Part shown: piece by piece, positions 12,731 through 25,157 of the stretch | Layout of the letters: every line of letters begins with the position of its first letter | Position numbering within the stretch: the first letter of the stretch is position 1 | NCBI GenBank assembly: GCA_019722365.1 | Contig: JADFUC010001640.1 | Coordinates: 62,001-126,000 of the forward strand | Direction of reading: 5' to 3' | Length of the DNA stretch: 64,000 bases | From: Lithospermum erythrorhizon | Lineage: Eukaryota; Streptophyta; Magnoliopsida; Boraginales; Boraginaceae | Made by a program: the position numbers and the translations under genes | Notes under the pieces: generated by a model | What the model saw: the letters and a program-made list of their open reading frames with translations, nothing else | The model's database searches: none | Told to the model about the DNA's origin: nothing

Positions 12731-13690
12731 ATGCTCTCGGGCCGCACTGGGCCAGATACGGTAAATAGTACCGACTACTTCAGAGGCTATAATCACCCCG
12801 TAGCATCCGCTTGTGTGCCCGCAACTCAAGCGGACCCAACAAGGCGTTTACAATATCAACTGAATGACATCAAAAAATTAATGGCCTCAGTACTTCCACC
12901 GGGCCTTACTCCATCATCGACGATGACTAAGATGCCCTTTACAGATCGTTTGGACAGTGTCCCTCTCCCTAGTGGTTTTAAGCTTCCCTAATTCAATATA
13001 GCTGATTTAACGGGGAGTCACCGCAACACGGAAGTGATTCATATAGCACACATGACCATCATATCCAATAATCCGGATGTCTACGCTGGCTTTCCCTTTA
13101 ACAAAATTTCTGGGAAAGGCTCTCGATCGGTACACGGTTACCTTTAGTTCATCAATATGTCCAATCCACTCGCTGGATGCCTTTATCACAAGTTTGGCAC
13201 CGCCATCCGCATAAATACGTGACTTAACTCATACTACTTCCATGTAAAACAAGGCTGAAGCCGAAAGTAGCTTATTACAACCGATATAACGACCTTCTAC
13301 TTAGCATTTCAAATTGCCCATGACAAGTGGCATACGTGGCATTTTTCATCAAGTTGGTCACTGAAACTCAAAAGTTGTTGCCAAAACCCCTCTCGAAAGA
13401 TGCATTAACCAAGGAGATTAAACAGCACATCGAGTTGGAGGAATTGAAAAAGAAGGCGACCCAATCAAATGATCTAAGTGGGAGCATGGGCCCTCAAGAA
13501 GCGATTGCACCAAGGTCACCATTACTTGAGGCCCCCATTGGGAAAGAATCCAATGGACAGAGGAAACCTCGAGGAAAAGACTTATTCTCCACCACTACCT
13601 CCGCGAGGCCTGGTAAAGTTCAACCCAAGAAAACCTGGTGAGGACGTATTAATGGGCAAATCCCCTCGGTGGTCGCTATTTTGAAAATTT
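12731..13690 (+). pseudogene. Degenerate gypsy gag region
   Basis: An 86-codon frame (12731-12988) ends with PFTDRLDSVPLPSGFKLP followed by a stop. In related gag proteins this motif is followed by the capsid core. Downstream short frames (e.g. 13327-13641, charged, with ELEELKKKATQ) continue the region in other frames. It is not translatable as a whole. Confidence 0.65.
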
Positions 13691-14139
13691 ATTCCTGGGC
13701 ATATATAAGAACCTTTACCAAAACCCGCCCGTAACGGGGCAATACGAATACCACCGAGTACGTGATACGATACCAATGAACGAATATCAAGCGGAAACGA
13801 AAATGACAAAACGAAAAGTACCTAAAAGAGTTTATTGGCCGCATGGGAAGCCAGGGCGCTGGCTTTCAAATTAACTCTAGAGAAAATCGTGGTGCTGAGC
13901 AAAAGGTTATCTCCTCCCCCGCAAAGGATCGATACAATATCGTGAGAGGAATCGCTAGCGGAGGCCGACCTGTGAATGCCCGTAAAAAACTACTCCGTGG
14001 CGGAAGTATATGGCACAAGTGGAGCCAAAATAAAGAACGAACCCATATTATTCTCGACGAATCGCAGCTTTATCGAGCTTCCAAATGATTTACCCAAAGG
14101 GTCATAGCCCCACTCTAACGGTAACTTCATAGAAAGGAC

Positions 14140-17100
14140 GCTGCAGACCCGAAGTTCGGGCGGACATACTTTACCTCAACACTTATGATAAGCTCCAATT
14201 ACCCCGCAGCCACATACAGCCTATAACCACCCATCGACGGGGTTCACTCGTCACTGCGGCGCACTTCGGGATCGCTAATACCCCTCGAATTCACGCCGAA
14301 AGGACAAACAACCACAACCAAGGCTCAATTCACGGTGGGGCGGATATAAACGACCTATAACGATTGATCTGGAGACCCATATCGACAGCCTCGAGGAGCA
14401 ATTGTGTCTCCTCATCATCTCAAGTTAAAATTCCCGACCGCGGGGGCATATGCAAAGTATGTGGAAATCAGAAAAGAGCCAGAATATGCTATCAAGCTTC
14501 GTTCCCCAAATCTAACCAGTTAAGGGGAATGGAAGGAAACGCGGCCGGAAAGTCATCTCTCTGACATCAAGATCAGTGAAGGAAGTGGTGGTGTTAAGAT
14601 AACTCGCCCAAAGAAAGGAAAAATCCTAAGACATCAATACCGCATGAGGAAGTGGAAGAAATTCCATTCAAACCCGCGTTCAAAGAGTTAACCTTCAGGA
14701 TTGGAACAAGATTAGATGTCACCCATCAGGAAGAGTTAATTTCGCTAATGATTAACCCTAAAGATATGTCAGGAGTAGACCCGGAGGTGGCAATGCACCG
14801 ATTGCATGTGGACACCATGTTCGCACCAATCGAACAAAGGAAACGAACCTTTAGTGATGAAAAGAACATGACAATAAGGACGGAGGTTGAAGCCTTATTG
14901 AAAGCTCGAGCCATCCACGAACTACAATTTCCGAATGGATAGCTTAACATAGTATCGGGTGTTAAGGCCAACAATAAACGGAGGATGCAATCGACTTTAC
15001 AAGTTTGGAATAAAGTTCTCCTAAAGACTCCTTACTCTACCACCGCCTCGAAGACGGGTAGATGGCGCTACAGGTACGAAGTCTCGGCTTTATGGACGCC
15101 GCGAGGCTATCAATGATACGCATGATAAATTCAATCTTCGCAGCAGTAATTGCTCGTTTGGAGCCTTCACGGGGAAGAACGCTGCACTCCACTTATCGTG
15201 AGGATGGTAACTAATCTTCGCGAAGCAAATAGGGCAAACTTATATAATGGATGACATGTTAATGAAAAGTAAGAAAAAGGCACATCATCTTAGGAACCCT
15301 AAGTGAAACCTTGAACAACAAGGAAAGCAAGCCGGGTTGCGAATTACCCCTTAAAAAGTATCTATCAAAGCATTTCATAAAATTCCTACGTTATATGATT
15401 AGCGGCAGGGTCAACCCAACCCCGAAGTATTAAGGAACTTTTGATATGGAACCACCAAATAGCTTAGTAAAGACATGCAAACTATTAGCAGGCGCATAAG
15501 AAGACTAAATCGGTTCATTTCAAATCGTGGAGCGAACTTGCCCTTCTTCAAAAACTTACGGCACGCTTTTGAAAACAATTCGCTGGGATAAGACGCGCTT
15601 CAAAGACTTCAAAAATATCCGGGTCATCAAGCATTGGCCGCGACCGGGAGGCGAACGGGTTAATTATAATCAGACTCGGGCGGTTTCGGGTTGAGCCGAC
15701 AAGAGCGCCTGACCGGTAGCCAAGGTACTCAAAACCCATCTACTACGTGAGTCACGCCCCGCACGAACCGAGGAAAATTATCCTCGATTGATGTTCACTT
15801 TCAGAGTGCGATGGCTCATAGGAAACTAAAGATATACTCGAGGCCCCCACCCAATAAAGTGACACCGACGCTCAAAGGATTTTGGCGAATCTCGCCTCTA
15901 TCGGGCGACCTTCCACCATCCGCGCAATCGAAAGTTAAGCAAATTTGAGATATCTTATGAACCACGGACAAAGATATACCCAAGCCCTCGACATTTCATT
16001 ATCATGCACAACAAGTGACCCTATCAAGTCAAGGACTTAGTGAGCAACATCAAGAACCGCTTCCCGAGTGGATGTTATATTGGAGCCAAGAACAACAAAG
16101 GATCGGGGGCAGGATTGTTGATACGCTGACCAAGTGGGATAGAGATGGAATATGCATTGCGGTTTAAGTTCGAAACGACCAATAAATGAAGCATGTGATG
16201 GCCACAAAGGGCAGGCTAGAGTTATCACAGCTTTGGATGCTCAACGAGTTTATATGCATGTAGAAGATTCCGAAATGATAGTTAATAGATCAATTTAAAG
16301 GGGGCGATCAGAGAATTAAGAGCCAATCTCTACTAGAATAGCTCACATGCCAAGGCTACGCCTCACAATACTCCGCCTATACAGGTTTGAACACATACAA
16401 CAAGGAGAAAAAAGCAGTTAAGGTACTCATTATTTAAGCCTCAACTACTTATTATAATGAACTGCCAAAAGGAGTGTTCATGTGGGTTCGTGAATGTCCC
16501 GCCTCAAGCAAGTGAGGCGAAGTTCGTCCGGGCGTGTTGTGAGAGCGCGAGGATCGAGAACTACCCATTAAAAATTTGGCAACGATGTTTCCAGAGACCT
16601 CGAGGCGAGGAAGATACAAATATCAAGCTCACTGCATGACGTGGAGAGAATTGTATCAAACTTGGGAAGGTCCGCTGCTAGTTTTGCAGTTCTGCTATGA
16701 TGTCCCGCGTAGTTGAATGAGGTCCACAGCTGGATGGCGCGAGAGCTACATCTGAGAAAGGCCTTGCCAACAAAATAACTCAGACGGGATTTTTCGTGCC
16801 TCTATTATTAAAAAGATCTGAGTTTGTCCAAAAACGCGACGCTTGCCAAAAAACTAGGAATGTCCCCCCAACACATGGACCCCGATTCAACCTGACCTTC
16901 ACGTTGGGAATCGATTTGTTGGAAAATCGTTCACTGACTCGGATCTCAATAATACGTGGTAAGCTGCAAATGGATTAGAAGGGTGGTTGCGCTCTAACCC
17001 GGATTAAAGTGAGTGACATATGCGTCTCTGTGGAAGCACATCTTGACCCGCTTTAGGGATCCCACGGTCTTAGTATTAGACAACGGACACACCGCCAGCC

Positions 17101-17330
17101 TGCAATTTGCGAGCTCTAGTGCGCATGATATAGAATACGCTCCAATCTACTACTCCCTGAATCTAATACAAACAGAAGCTGATGACCGCACTATATTTTA
17201 AAGGGATAAAGAAAAACCCGGCCCATTCCAGTGGACCCTGACAGTACGGATGTAAGAGTTATGAAAGGCGATGGTTCGATCTTCAGACGTTAATACGCGC
17301 GAAACAACGCTTAGCTTTGATTTATGAAAC
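14140..17330 (+). pseudogene. Degenerate gypsy pol (PR-RT-RNaseH-INT)
   Basis: The longest surviving frame (14652-14940, 96 codons) covers the protease-RT junction. Further on, RT motifs appear only as fragments (LLKTPYSTTASKTGRW, close to the expected CPKDxFPLPRID region, near 15020). RNase H (16151-16183), the integrase zinc-finger side (CQKTRNVPPTHGP, near 16840) and the integrase core (near 17047-17095) follow in order. Stops and frame changes occur throughout, so no product is expected. Confidence 0.75.
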
Positions 17331-17550
17331 AAACGGGTGAAATTAGGCTGGGCTCTCCCCACGCCCGCAACAGGGTTCGGCTAAGGTTCAAGCAATTTAC
17401 CACAAGGGAGCATTTTGACTCTCATCGATGAAATGGACCGAGCCTCGGTCATACGCGTGGCAACGCCATGCCAGGTCGGACCAACCTGCAAAGAATCAGC
17501 TTAATTTCGAGCGCGATCTCGTATTAAAGCTCTATTCGCTGAAATAAATT

Positions 17551-17719
17551 CCAACGATGTGAACAAACTCAAATGGGGTTGGGAATGATTCATGACGGTA
17601 AGCCTCATCTAGCATGACATATGAGTCAAGAACTAGATACCCCAACGATGTTAACAAACTCAAATTGAAGGAATGATCATCATGTAAGCCTCATCTAGGT
17701 AATATAGTCAAGAACTTAG
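17551..17719 (+). repeat. Tandem repeat (2 x about 85 bp) between integrase and 3' LTR
   Basis: CCAACGATGT(G/T)(A/T)ACAAACTCAAAT, GGAATGAT, TAAGCCTCATCTAG and AGTCAAGAACT recur in the same order at 17551-17635 and 17642-17719. Tandem repeats in this position are a known trait of Tat/Ogre/Retand retrotransposons. Confidence 0.75.
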
Positions 17720-18349
17720 ACGGTAAGTCCGGGCCCAAATGTGACCGTACGCCTCTAACCTCAAAGTAAGTACCGCCTAGTCTCCAACCCGGAGCGGAAT
17801 CCATTTAAATTTATGTCAACTTAAGTATGGAATGCTCGGAATGTTATAAAGATTCAAATATCAACATTTTGTATTTAATTAACAGAATGATCCTATCCTG
17901 AAGAACCCACCATAAATAAAGTTGATATTTCACCAAAAAACTTTATCCTCAACTCATGAATGTTTTAAGCGAGAACTATTAAGACGCGACCCAATCGCTA
18001 ACATCGCCCTACAAACAGTGTAAAGCTCGATAAGTAACAGACTAAACGCCACAAACTGACGTTTCTCATTGGCCCTAAGGTACGTAACATCCAAAGTTTT
18101 CATTAAATCCTTCTCCAACGACACTGTCAGCAAGGAGCGGGCTTATCTACCAAAAGAGGTAAAACTCGGCTTTATGGATGAACTTATCTTTGTAATAGCT
18201 CTCTTTATAAGTGCTAAGCAACTATTAAAAAAGCAGATATACATACAAAAAGTAACAGTGGGTAATTAATGAATCACCAAAATTGATGGAAACAATTTAA
18301 ACAAACTAAATTCAATTAAAAACAACTAAGCCATTTAACTAACATTATA

Positions 18350-20460
18350 TCAAAGCAAGATCAATACAAGGTCACAAGCGGCTAATACAACTTAGTCCCA
18401 AGTGTTCTCATCTTCATTTGTTAGGATCAAAGAGAAGCCCCGAACTAAGAAAAAGTCTATAGCCTCCCGAAACTCCTCATAGTCGAGCCGGAAGTAGATA
18501 TTTCTCTTTGTATTTCTTCACGGTTACAAAACCCGTATGTATTGCTACATCCTGCAATGAACCCATAGAATCTCAAACTTCTACTACTCTCGGCTAAGGA
18601 TGTTTCTAAACTCAGAGTTTTTAATCAACACAATCGCTTTCCTCTCACGAAGCCACGCTCAACTGAGTTACTTGAAGGTCAAGCCCAAAACTTTCCTCCT
18701 TCAGGGGATCCAATGGGCTGTGACTTCTTCAAGCTTCTTGCAAAGTTCCAAGGCATTATCAACTAGCTTCTTCTTTCGTGAGTTGAGGCGACAGTTGATC
18801 CGCCGATCACGTAAATTCAGCCTCTTCTTCACCTTCGCCAAATTAACCTTTAAATTTCTTTAACTCGATCATCTAAGCACACGCGACTAAATCCCTTATT
18901 CTCATCATCAAGGCGATCACTAAAAGGCATAACCCGCTAAAGAAAATTTAAATGTAACTGGAAGTATAAGAAACGGAAGAGCTTAGAAGTTTAAAACAAA
19001 ATATAAAGTTGGAGGAAAAATTATCGCACTCGATAAGATAAGTTTGTATATTTTCTCCGCAAACTTCCAACTGACTGGCCCCTGTCAATTGCTACACAAT
19101 CTCTCTCCAACACTAAAGGTTCTGTGGACCGAAGTGATTCCAGTCGGACTTCATGGGGTCTTTCCGCCCACTCACGGAATCTCTAAAAGAGCGTATGATG
19201 CTCTGCAGATCCCATCAGTTCTCTGAAGGTACCCACCGTGAAGTCAGATTCGGGTATCCCCAGAACACTGTGGTGCGCAGGGCCTTGTAAGGAGGATCTA
19301 GCGAAGTCGCGCAACCACCCCCTCTTCAACAGTCCGATTGTGAAAGTGCCTTTCCACTACCCTCGGTGGAAGTCTTACCCTTCTTCCCTTGAGGAGGAGA
19401 CTCTTCACAAGCCGCAGGCCTTTTAGCTGAAAGCGAAGCCGTCTTTAGCATGCAAGATAAGCCCTGGACGGTGGAAGAGAAGTAGTAAGCAGGCGTCCTC
19501 CTGTACCACCTTCACCTTCTTTGATCACTATGGGCTCCTCTTTCCTTTCATCTGTAGATTTTAAGGAATTGGGAACTGTGTCCTTTGCAAATTAAAAAGA
19601 AGCTCATGAAAGCAAGAATGAGTCAATATTGGGTGGAACGGACCAGTAAAAATAAAACAAAAGTGGTGATATACCTCAAGGAACGGGGACAAAGTATCTG
19701 ATTATCATGAATATGACCCGCCTCCAATTCCGGGGACTCCCTTTATCGCAAGAGCCCAAAGGTGCTATATGCCTAAAGATCCTTCTTAGCTTCGGCCAGG
19801 TTCACCAACATCTCATTTGTCAGTTGAACTCTACTCGCTGGACAAGAGGAGTCCACACCCGGAACTTTCATCCATATTTCCCTTTACAAAGCACTATATC
19901 GCGCCATCGTCACCCATATATTTCCTAAATTTATCACTTATAATATATTCCACTTTCATGGGCTAAAGCAAAATTCTGTGATGAAACGAAAGAAGTTTGA
20001 GTGGGAAGGTTCGGTTCGGTCCCTATGAGTTCTGCCAAATTACGTTAAAAAATCAGAATATAAAGCCAAATCCTAAAGGATTTGATTAGTTGGGGCAGTC
20101 GATCAATAATTTGTTTACAAAGTAGTGAAGGACCCCTAAAGGATTCATACATGCTCGTCTACCCCTGACATAAGTGACTATCTAATACTTCCTAGCTACA
20201 AATGGCCTGGGGTGTACTTGGATCATTACTTGTGTTTCATTAACAGGAATGGAAAAATACTCTTGGGGCGACTGTGTCTTATAAGACACCTACTAAAAAG
20301 GAATTCCTCAGATTGTAGGTCCTCACCTTTTCTCTTGCCCCTGGCACTCAATCGTCAGTCGCACTGCTTATTGCCTTGCTAGTGGGCGCGGGCGTTCGAG
20401 GCTTCGACGTTGTCTTCTTCTTCGCCGTCCCCGCCTACTTTAGTGGTAATTTAATCATTA
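18350..20460 (-). pseudogene. Possible decayed antisense ORF in the 3' region of the gypsy element
   Basis: The minus strand gives protein-like, compositionally biased pieces: a basic segment GTAKKKTTSKPRTPAPTSKA near 20440-20380, KRPAACEESPPQGKK near 19425-19380, HFGPQNL near 19115, and a charged helix-like stretch near 18830-18690. The plus strand of the same DNA shows nothing coherent. Some Tat-lineage elements (e.g. Retand) carry an antisense ORF at exactly this place. The match is positional and compositional only; I recognise no domain. Confidence 0.35.
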
Positions 20461-21197
20461 AATACAAGAAAATACCTTGGCAAGAGCATCACTAGAATGA
20501 AAAACGAGATTTGCTCTGTAAATTGGGATATTTAAAGCGTAAAGTGAGGATACCTCTCATACTAACTTCTTCGTATTCCAAAAGCTAAAGACATTTTGAA
20601 AACAAGAACATCGAGAAGAATACCCCACCCAAAAGTATAATCTGACAAATTAAAGAAGACAATCCTTTTAAAGCCGACTGAGTTCCAAAAGTTGACAACC
20701 CTTTGTGGGCAACACTGAACGGTAAAGTGCAATAACTTTTGTTGTTCGAGCCCCGCCGACGGTATTCCACTCAAACTGACTTTATTTAAACCCTCAAGAG
20801 CCCCTGCTATGGGCGAAACTAGGGAAACGGGCCCAAGTGAAGTCTTACTTACCATGAGTATGAGAAAGTTGGACGACGTGGAAAACATCAGAAACGCGAG
20901 CACCAAGAGAGGGAAAATGAGGTTGGGGAGAAACTTTACTCTAAAAAAAAAGTGGAGATATCAATGCCCCACTTCACCTTTATAGTCAGTTTTAGGCATT
21001 GAATCCTAACCGTTCTGGCTCTCCAACTGTGATATAGACACGGTAATATCGTATGTCTCGTGTCCACAAAGAAGGTATAAATGTCTAATAACTGACCAAT
21101 CCCTGGGTATTCATCCATTAAAAGAATACTATCTATCCACAAAGAATATTCACTCAGTGTCTTTTTAATAGCTTTATACCCAAAAATCAAGGAGCAC

Positions 21198-21639
21198 GAT
21201 GTGAAATGTCTTATTATGTCAGGCCCACGAAGGATTTATTGTCCTAGCCCATGCACTCAAGCCACCCCAGCGATCTCTCAAGACTTGATAAGCAGAAGTG
21301 TCTCTGGCTATATCACCTCTATAAATAACTCCCTGCTTCTATTCGCCTCAAAGTAATATTATTTTGTCTTCCAAGACACAAGACTCTCATTTAAACACTT
21401 CATACACTAACTTGATCGTCGGAGTATCTATGGTCACCAAGTGGCCACATTTTCAGGTACCACGGCGTACCACCCACACTCCTCGCGAGATCCTTTGTGG
21501 CGAGGCAGAATCTATGATCCAATTCCCAAACGAACCATATCCACCAGCTACACGAAGATAACAACAGTAGCCCAGATAGCTGAAGACGTATATTCAATGA
21601 ACCAACCCATAGAACGAACCTCTGAAATCTATAGCATCA
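21198..21639 (+). repeat. 3' LTR of the gypsy element (boundaries approximate)
   Basis: It matches the 12013-12497 copy block for block, including ACTCTCATTTAAACACTTCA near 21385 and the CGAACCATATCCA segment near 21532. Its start is inferred from alignment of GATGTGAAATGTC with GATGTAACCTGCC, and the end by alignment of ATCTAT...ATCA in both copies. Confidence 0.65.
21320..21327 (+). promoter_or_regulatory. TATA box in 3' LTR
   Basis: TATAAATA lies at the position equivalent to 12166-12173 of the 5' LTR, and is conserved although the surrounding sequence differs. Confidence 0.5.
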
Positions 21640-21641
21640 GT

Positions 21642-21697
21642 TGGCATTGTGAATTTATGAACTGAAATTTTATCTTGATTGAATTGACAATGCCAAA
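21642..21697. repeat. Short inverted repeat just outside the gypsy 3' LTR
   Basis: TTGGCATTGT (21642-21651) is perfectly inverted at 21688-21697 (ACAATGCCAA), leaving a loop of 36 bp. It may be a small hairpin or chance; no terminator or RNA role is claimed. Confidence 0.5.
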
Positions 21698-22348
21698 CGG
21701 TTTCATGTCTAAGAGAACAGTAATTGATTCCTTCCCCTCTCTGGAAAGACACTTGAATAAGATGCCTGAAAATGGGATACATGGAGTAATTATTGTATAT
21801 CACATTGAGTTGATAACGAATCCAAATTAGAAAAATATGAAAAGATCATGAGAAGAATAATTTTCAGCACATTCATCTACTCTTAAGAATAAAATTGGAA
21901 CAAAATCTTTGAAAATAACATATAAATAAACTAATTTGAAAGCTTAACATTGCCGATATTCTATCTTCCACCACAAGTGAAAAGACCGTGGCATGAACTC
22001 GTTTGTCAAGATTAGAATAAAGTTGCAACATGACTTCTTCGGCTGATAACATCTCCTTTCCAGTTCACCTTTATGCCATAATGTTTATTGAAGAAGGACG
22101 TGTCCACATGAAGTACAGGAAATATAAATGTGTTATATGGTAGTTATATGGTTATTAACTAAATACGGCTTTTGTTAAACCCACATTATTATATCTCAGG
22201 TCATTTTCTCGATTTCGTTCAAGTGATCATCGAATCGGATTTCACGTGCGAGAAAATAGTGAAGAAATACATATCACATATCCACATTAAATATGTCAAA
22301 ACATACCATTTAGTTTTTATGGTCTTGAGCTACTCCAATTACCAATTA

Positions 22349-22575
22349 CTCCTTCCGGTTTGCATTCTAAGATAATTTTTTTGCTTTAAAATTGCCATTC
22401 TAACATAATAAATTGTACTTTTTCATTTTCAATGTACTTTTTGGCTTCACTTTTTCTATCGAACTCATTAACAAACCAATGATATAATTTCAAAGAATTG
22501 ACATTTTATATTTTCAACGCATACATTTCGACTATTTTAAAGTCTAGAATGACAAGTAGAAAAAACTGGAAGGAG
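22349..22575. mobile_element. Stowaway-like MITE, 227 bp
   Basis: The ends are TA-CTCCTTCCGGTTT...TCTAAGAT and TCTAGAATGACAAG...AAACTGGAAGGAG-TA, which are inverted relative to each other (CTCCTTCC(A/G)GTTT). TA flanks both sides, as for Stowaway/Mariner target duplications. It lies about 255 bp upstream of the ERD7-like start codon. Confidence 0.75.
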
Positions 22576-22830
22576 TATTTTTTTATGAAACCAAATTGAT
22601 TCTTTACACTGTAAAATGTGACCAAATATCCTTTTGACATTTCCACTTAATGAGTTAAGACTTGGTTTGCTTTTGGTTTTTTATCCTTTTGTCCTGGTAT
22701 ATTATATAATTTCATGGATTAAAAAAATATGAACGATCACCTATATTTACACAATATTATTAGTTGATCATCTACATTTCAAAGTATCCTACTAGATCAT
22801 CCTAATAAATATTCAACAACACAAATAAAC

Positions 22831-24827
22831 ATGAACTGTTGTAGGCCAAGGAGATACAATACCCCGCCCTCTAGTCCCGAAACGTCCATTCATCACAAAC
22901 CATCTATAGAACAAATGCCTTCAAGAAAAAAATTGAAACATGAAATTCTGCTAAGTATTCCATGGTGCAAGGTTCATCTTATGGATGAAGGGGAAGCAGT
23001 AGAAATCGCCAATGGAGACTTCTCGCTTTTCCGGATAACAGAAGACAATGTTTCTGTTGCAACCATCATAAAAGTTGGAGATCACCTTCAATGGCCATTG
23101 ACAAAAGATGAACCTGTAGTCAAACTTGATGCTATTCAATATCTGTTTTCTTTGAAATTAGGTGGAAATACTCCTCTAAGCTATGGAGTGACATTTTCCA
23201 GGCAGAGTGAGGGGAAGTTGGGCATGTTGGATTCTTTTTTGAAGGAAAATTCATTGTTCACTTGTTCCAAATTGTCTAATACAAAGAAAGAGATTGATTG
23301 GAATGAATTTGCACCTAAAGTTGAGGACTATAATAATGTCTTGGCTAAGGCAATTGCTGGAGGAACAGGTCAAATAGTTAAGGGAATTTTCAGACTCAGC
23401 AATGCATATTCTAACCAGGTAATTCAATAGCAACTTGAATATTATTGAGCCGACAAGCTCGAGCTGAACTCTAGTTGATGCATATATTTTCTCAGCTTGA
23501 GCTCAATAAATTGAAATCAAAGAATGTAATTTATTATTTAGGTGCACCAAGGAGGGGAAACTATTATGAGCCAGCAGGACAAAAAAAGTGTTTCACCAAT
23601 TGCAGTGAGTAACAATCACCAAAGTGAGATGAAGAAAAGTTCTGTCAACGAGAGTCTAAAACGGTATGCTACACATTTTTCTTTCATACACTAGAGGGAC
23701 ATAGAATGGAATGAAAACAGTGCATTTTATTCAAGGTAAAAGTGCATGATCAAGCCCTTAGATTTTCAAGTAGCATGACTCATGAGGGTGTCTACTTCAT
23801 GTTCTTTAAATGAGTGTTTGTGGTACTCTAGTTCACTTTGATTGTCAAGTGACAGTCCCAAAAGTCATGTGACCTATTTTCATGGATTTTTTTCACACAC
23901 CTATCACTTACATAATTAAAACGACTTTACAAACATTTAAGGGACTCAAAATTATCATAACCAGTAATAAGAGAAATGATCACTTGATGATCGAAGTTAA
24001 GGGAAGCACCCGAAGTACTCATTTTTAAAAATTTGTTTCATGAGATCATTCTTTGAAAAATATAAGTGATCAACCGTGACTTTTTAGTTTGTCTTGATTA
24101 TCAATGAACTGGTATACAAAGAACTTAACTTCCTGCTCCAATTCAAATTAGTAACCCAAACCTTTCTCATTACTTGGTATATCCAAAAGGGCAAGAAAGC
24201 TATCAGAGACGACAGAGAAGATGAGCAAAGCTTTACTTGATGGTGTCGGCATTGTCTCAGGATCAGCTATGGGTCCAATACTAAAGTCCGAAGCTGGGAA
24301 AACATTCTTCACAATGGTTCCTGGAGAAGTCCTCTTGGCTTCCCTTGACGCTGTCAGTAAGTACCAGCTTCATTTTATTCTCAATTGAAGAGTATTCATA
24401 TCCATCTCCAGCTCTAGCTCCTAAGATCATCGTCTCTTGTCTATTTGTCCTATCGTCCCACAGATAGAGTTCTAGATGCAGCTGAAGCAGCTCAGAAGCA
24501 ATCTTTGACAGCCACTACTGGTGCTGTAACTGGAATAGTTTCTAAACGGTCATAATCTTTGCTCTTGCCTAGAGAATGTTTATACATTCATTATTTTCAA
24601 TATATATTTGGTGTGATACTGTGTGATTGATTCTTGATCTTGAAAATATCAAATAAATATAAAATAGGTATGGGGAGAATGCAGGGGAAGCAACCGGAGA
24701 TGCTCTTGCAACAGCCGGGCATGTTGCTGGGACTGCCTGGAATGTAGTTAAGATACGAAAGGCCATAAATCCAGCATCTTCTGTCTCGGCAGGAATCCTC
24801 AAGAATGCTGCGAAAGATGTAAAATGA
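22831..24827 (+). CDS. ERD7-like senescence/dehydration-associated protein, 5 exons
   Basis: Exons are 22831-23418, 23542-23663, 24190-24356, 24464-24548 and 24668-24827. Phases join cleanly and give 373 residues. The N-terminal half has the family pattern [19 protein letters not shown] and [11 protein letters not shown]; the C-terminal half is the Gly/Ala-rich senescence domain (roughly residues 180-370: [50 protein letters not shown]). Plant members (Arabidopsis ERD7 and relatives) are induced by drought, cold and senescence and bind membrane lipids. The N-terminus MNCCRPRRY has paired cysteines that might be acylated, which is inference. Start choice: first ATG of the long exon, with homology beginning soon after. 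All exons are open. Confidence 0.92.
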
Positions 24828-25157
24828 GATAAAAAGAATGTAGAACGCTATACATCAATCTAACAATCGTTTATCATTTGTGTAATTCGTGTGTATGAAG
24901 AATAGTGTTGTGAACTAGTCTAGTTGAGCCTGATGTTTTAATTTAGTAATTTATCCACAATGTAATATACAATTGTGTTACAATAATGTCACTTGCCAAG
25001 AGAATCATACATTAGACTGATCATTGATGATAATAATATACAAATACTAGTGGCAATAGAATATGATAAACTTTTCATGTTAGTACACTGAGTAATCATT
25101 TTCCTTGTTCCAATAAGCTTGTCCTACATATTTTCCTCACCTGTTTCCCATCTATAG
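24828..25157. other. Short intergenic spacer (330 bp)
   Basis: AT-rich DNA that must hold the 3' end of the ERD7-like transcript and the promoter of the sulfotransferase. No ORF or repeat was recognised. Confidence 0.5.

Larger units (their letters stand above)
12013..21639 (+). mobile_element. Decayed Ty3/gypsy LTR retrotransposon, Tat/Athila-like, about 9.6 kb
   Basis: Two diverged LTRs (about 12013-12497 and 21198-21639) flank remnants in gypsy order on the plus strand: gag, protease, reverse transcriptase, RNase H and integrase. Recognisable pieces are PFTDRLDSVPLPSGFKLP (gag, 12937-12990), ADILYLNTYDKLQLPR (protease linker, about 14162-14210), MSGVDPEVAMHRLHVD and EVEALLKARAIHELQFP (RT start, 14769-14935), YALRFKFETTN (RNase H, 16151-16183) and TRFRDPTVLVLDNGH (integrase, about 17047-17095). 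Frames are broken many times. The roughly 4-kb space between integrase and the 3' LTR, with tandem repeats, points to the Tat/Ogre/Retand group. LTR boundaries are approximate and no target-site duplication was found. Confidence 0.85.
21640..22830. other. Intergenic stretch upstream of the ERD7-like gene
   Basis: It holds a 10-bp inverted repeat at 21642-21697, a MITE at 22349-22575, and AT-rich DNA that should include the promoter of the gene at 22831. No coding frame is credible. Confidence 0.5.

Noticed and set aside
20562..20906. 114-codon minus-strand ORF near the gypsy 3' LTR
   Set aside because: It is hydrophobic with no known domain and lies in decayed element sequence; not enough to call a gene.
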